In this document: one piece after another, positions 5,159 to 5,576 of the stretch
Layout: every line of letters begins with the position of its first letter
Numbering within the stretch: the stretch's first letter is position 1
DNA from: Acidobacteriota bacterium
GTDB lineage: Bacteria; Acidobacteriota; Terriglobia; Terriglobales; Acidobacteriaceae
Direction of reading: 5' to 3'
DNA length: 5,576 nucleotides
NCBI GenBank assembly: GCA_021810175.1
Contig: JAJZJJ010000245.1
Span: forward strand, 1-5,576
Made by a program: the position numbers and the translations under genes
The notes under the pieces: generated by a model
Seen by the model: the letters and a program-made list of their open reading frames with translations, nothing else
Database searches by the model: none
Told to the model about the DNA's origin: nothing

Positions 5159-5576
5159 ATGAGCAAATGTACCGATTCTGTCGTCGGGGACATACTTTCG
5201 AGCTGGCGATACGACATTTCCGGAATCTCACCGGAGATGCGCACCGATTACGAGGAACATCTCGCGAGCTGCGAGCATTGCCACGCGCGGCAACGGATGC
5301 ACCGCGCCATCGACGTTACCCTGATCACCCTGAGCACCATTTCAATCGTCGTATTTCTTCTGGCTCTGGCCGTCATCCACCATATTGAGCCGCTGCGGAC
5401 AGCCGCGGTCATTATGCATATTGAGCACACCCAGCTGGTGCTGACGCTGCAGGCGGCGGCTATCCTGGGACTGCTGGTCTCGCTGGTGGCGTGGATTCTG
5501 GTGGCCATTGCGACGCCCGCGCCGGTGTATCTGACGGGAGTGGCCCTGGAGCAGGCTCGCGTGCTTCAGGACAGGA
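5159..5576 (+). CDS. Membrane protein with N-terminal zf-HC2-like (anti-sigma type) zinc motif, 3' end outside window
   Basis: An open frame from ATG 5159 to the right edge gives 139 residues without a stop. A soluble N-terminus (MSKCTDSVVGDILSSWRYD) carries His34-x3-Cys38-x2-Cys41 (HLASCEHC), the H-x3-C-x2-C pattern of zinc-binding anti-sigma and zf-HC2 domains. About 10 residues later a hydrophobic helix follows (about 53-73, including IVVFLLALAVI). Next come a short loop (HHIEPLR) and a second helix at about 94-118 (ILGLLVSLVAWILVAIA), then TPAPVYLTGVALEQAR. There is no signal peptide, so the motif should face the cytosol. In typical anti-sigma factors the sigma gene lies directly upstream; here the upstream gene is the YycJ-like protein and a separate promoter is present. 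The domain call rests on a short motif, so the function is uncertain. A heme site reading (CEHCH) is less likely in the cytosol. Confidence 0.75.
   Translation, partial: MSKCTDSVVGDILSSWRYDISGISPEMRTDYEEHLASCEHCHARQRMHRAIDVTLITLSTISIVVFLLALAVIHHIEPLRTAAVIMHIEHTQLVLTLQAAAILGLLVSLVAWILVAIATPAPVYLTGVALEQARVLQDR

Noticed and set aside
5270..5284. CxxCH (CEHCH) as a cytochrome c heme attachment site
   Set aside because: The protein has no export signal before it, and the same residues fit the zinc H-x3-C-x2-C pattern with His34.

Overview
This is a GC-rich (clearly above 60% by eye) bacterial chromosomal window of dense, ordinary-looking housekeeping and metabolic genes. I see no mobile element, CRISPR array, rRNA or tRNA. 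The gene repertoire is a lone B12-binding acyl-CoA mutase subunit, a YycJ-type metallo-beta-lactamase protein with a long linker insertion, and a small zinc-finger-like membrane protein. Together with the gene style, this suggests an Acidobacteriota (Terriglobia-like) genome, but that is an inference from protein character, not a search result.

Layout. Bases 2-475 (+) are the 3' end of a CPA1-type Na+/H+ antiporter. Bases 533-952 (+) encode a stand-alone cobalamin-binding subunit of an acyl-CoA mutase. Converging on it are two minus-strand genes, read in the order triosephosphate isomerase (2258-1506) then a YccU-like CoA-binding protein (1420-992), with an 85-base gap that carries short repeats and a hairpin. 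A 109-base divergent region (2259-2367) separates tpiA from a plus-strand series: a PP2C-type Ser/Thr phosphatase (2368-3120), 3-hydroxybutyryl-CoA dehydrogenase (3182-4036), a YycJ/WalJ-family MBL protein (4127-5053), and a membrane protein that runs off the right edge (5159-5576+).

How the genes fit together. Three products handle acyl-CoA or CoA chemistry (mutase subunit, CoA-binding protein, hydroxyacyl-CoA dehydrogenase), and tpiA is central glycolysis. The phosphatase and the zinc-finger membrane protein look like signalling components, but neither has its usual partner (kinase or sigma factor) in view. I do not see a single coherent new system.

Most worth a second look are: the orphan anti-sigma-like membrane protein with its strong promoter and foldable leader; a near-perfect 11-bp-arm dyad in the tpiA/phosphatase divergent region; the Ala/Glu-rich insertion in the YycJ-like protein; and compact hairpins hugging several stop codons without U-tracts. 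There is no gene-free stretch longer than 300 bases.
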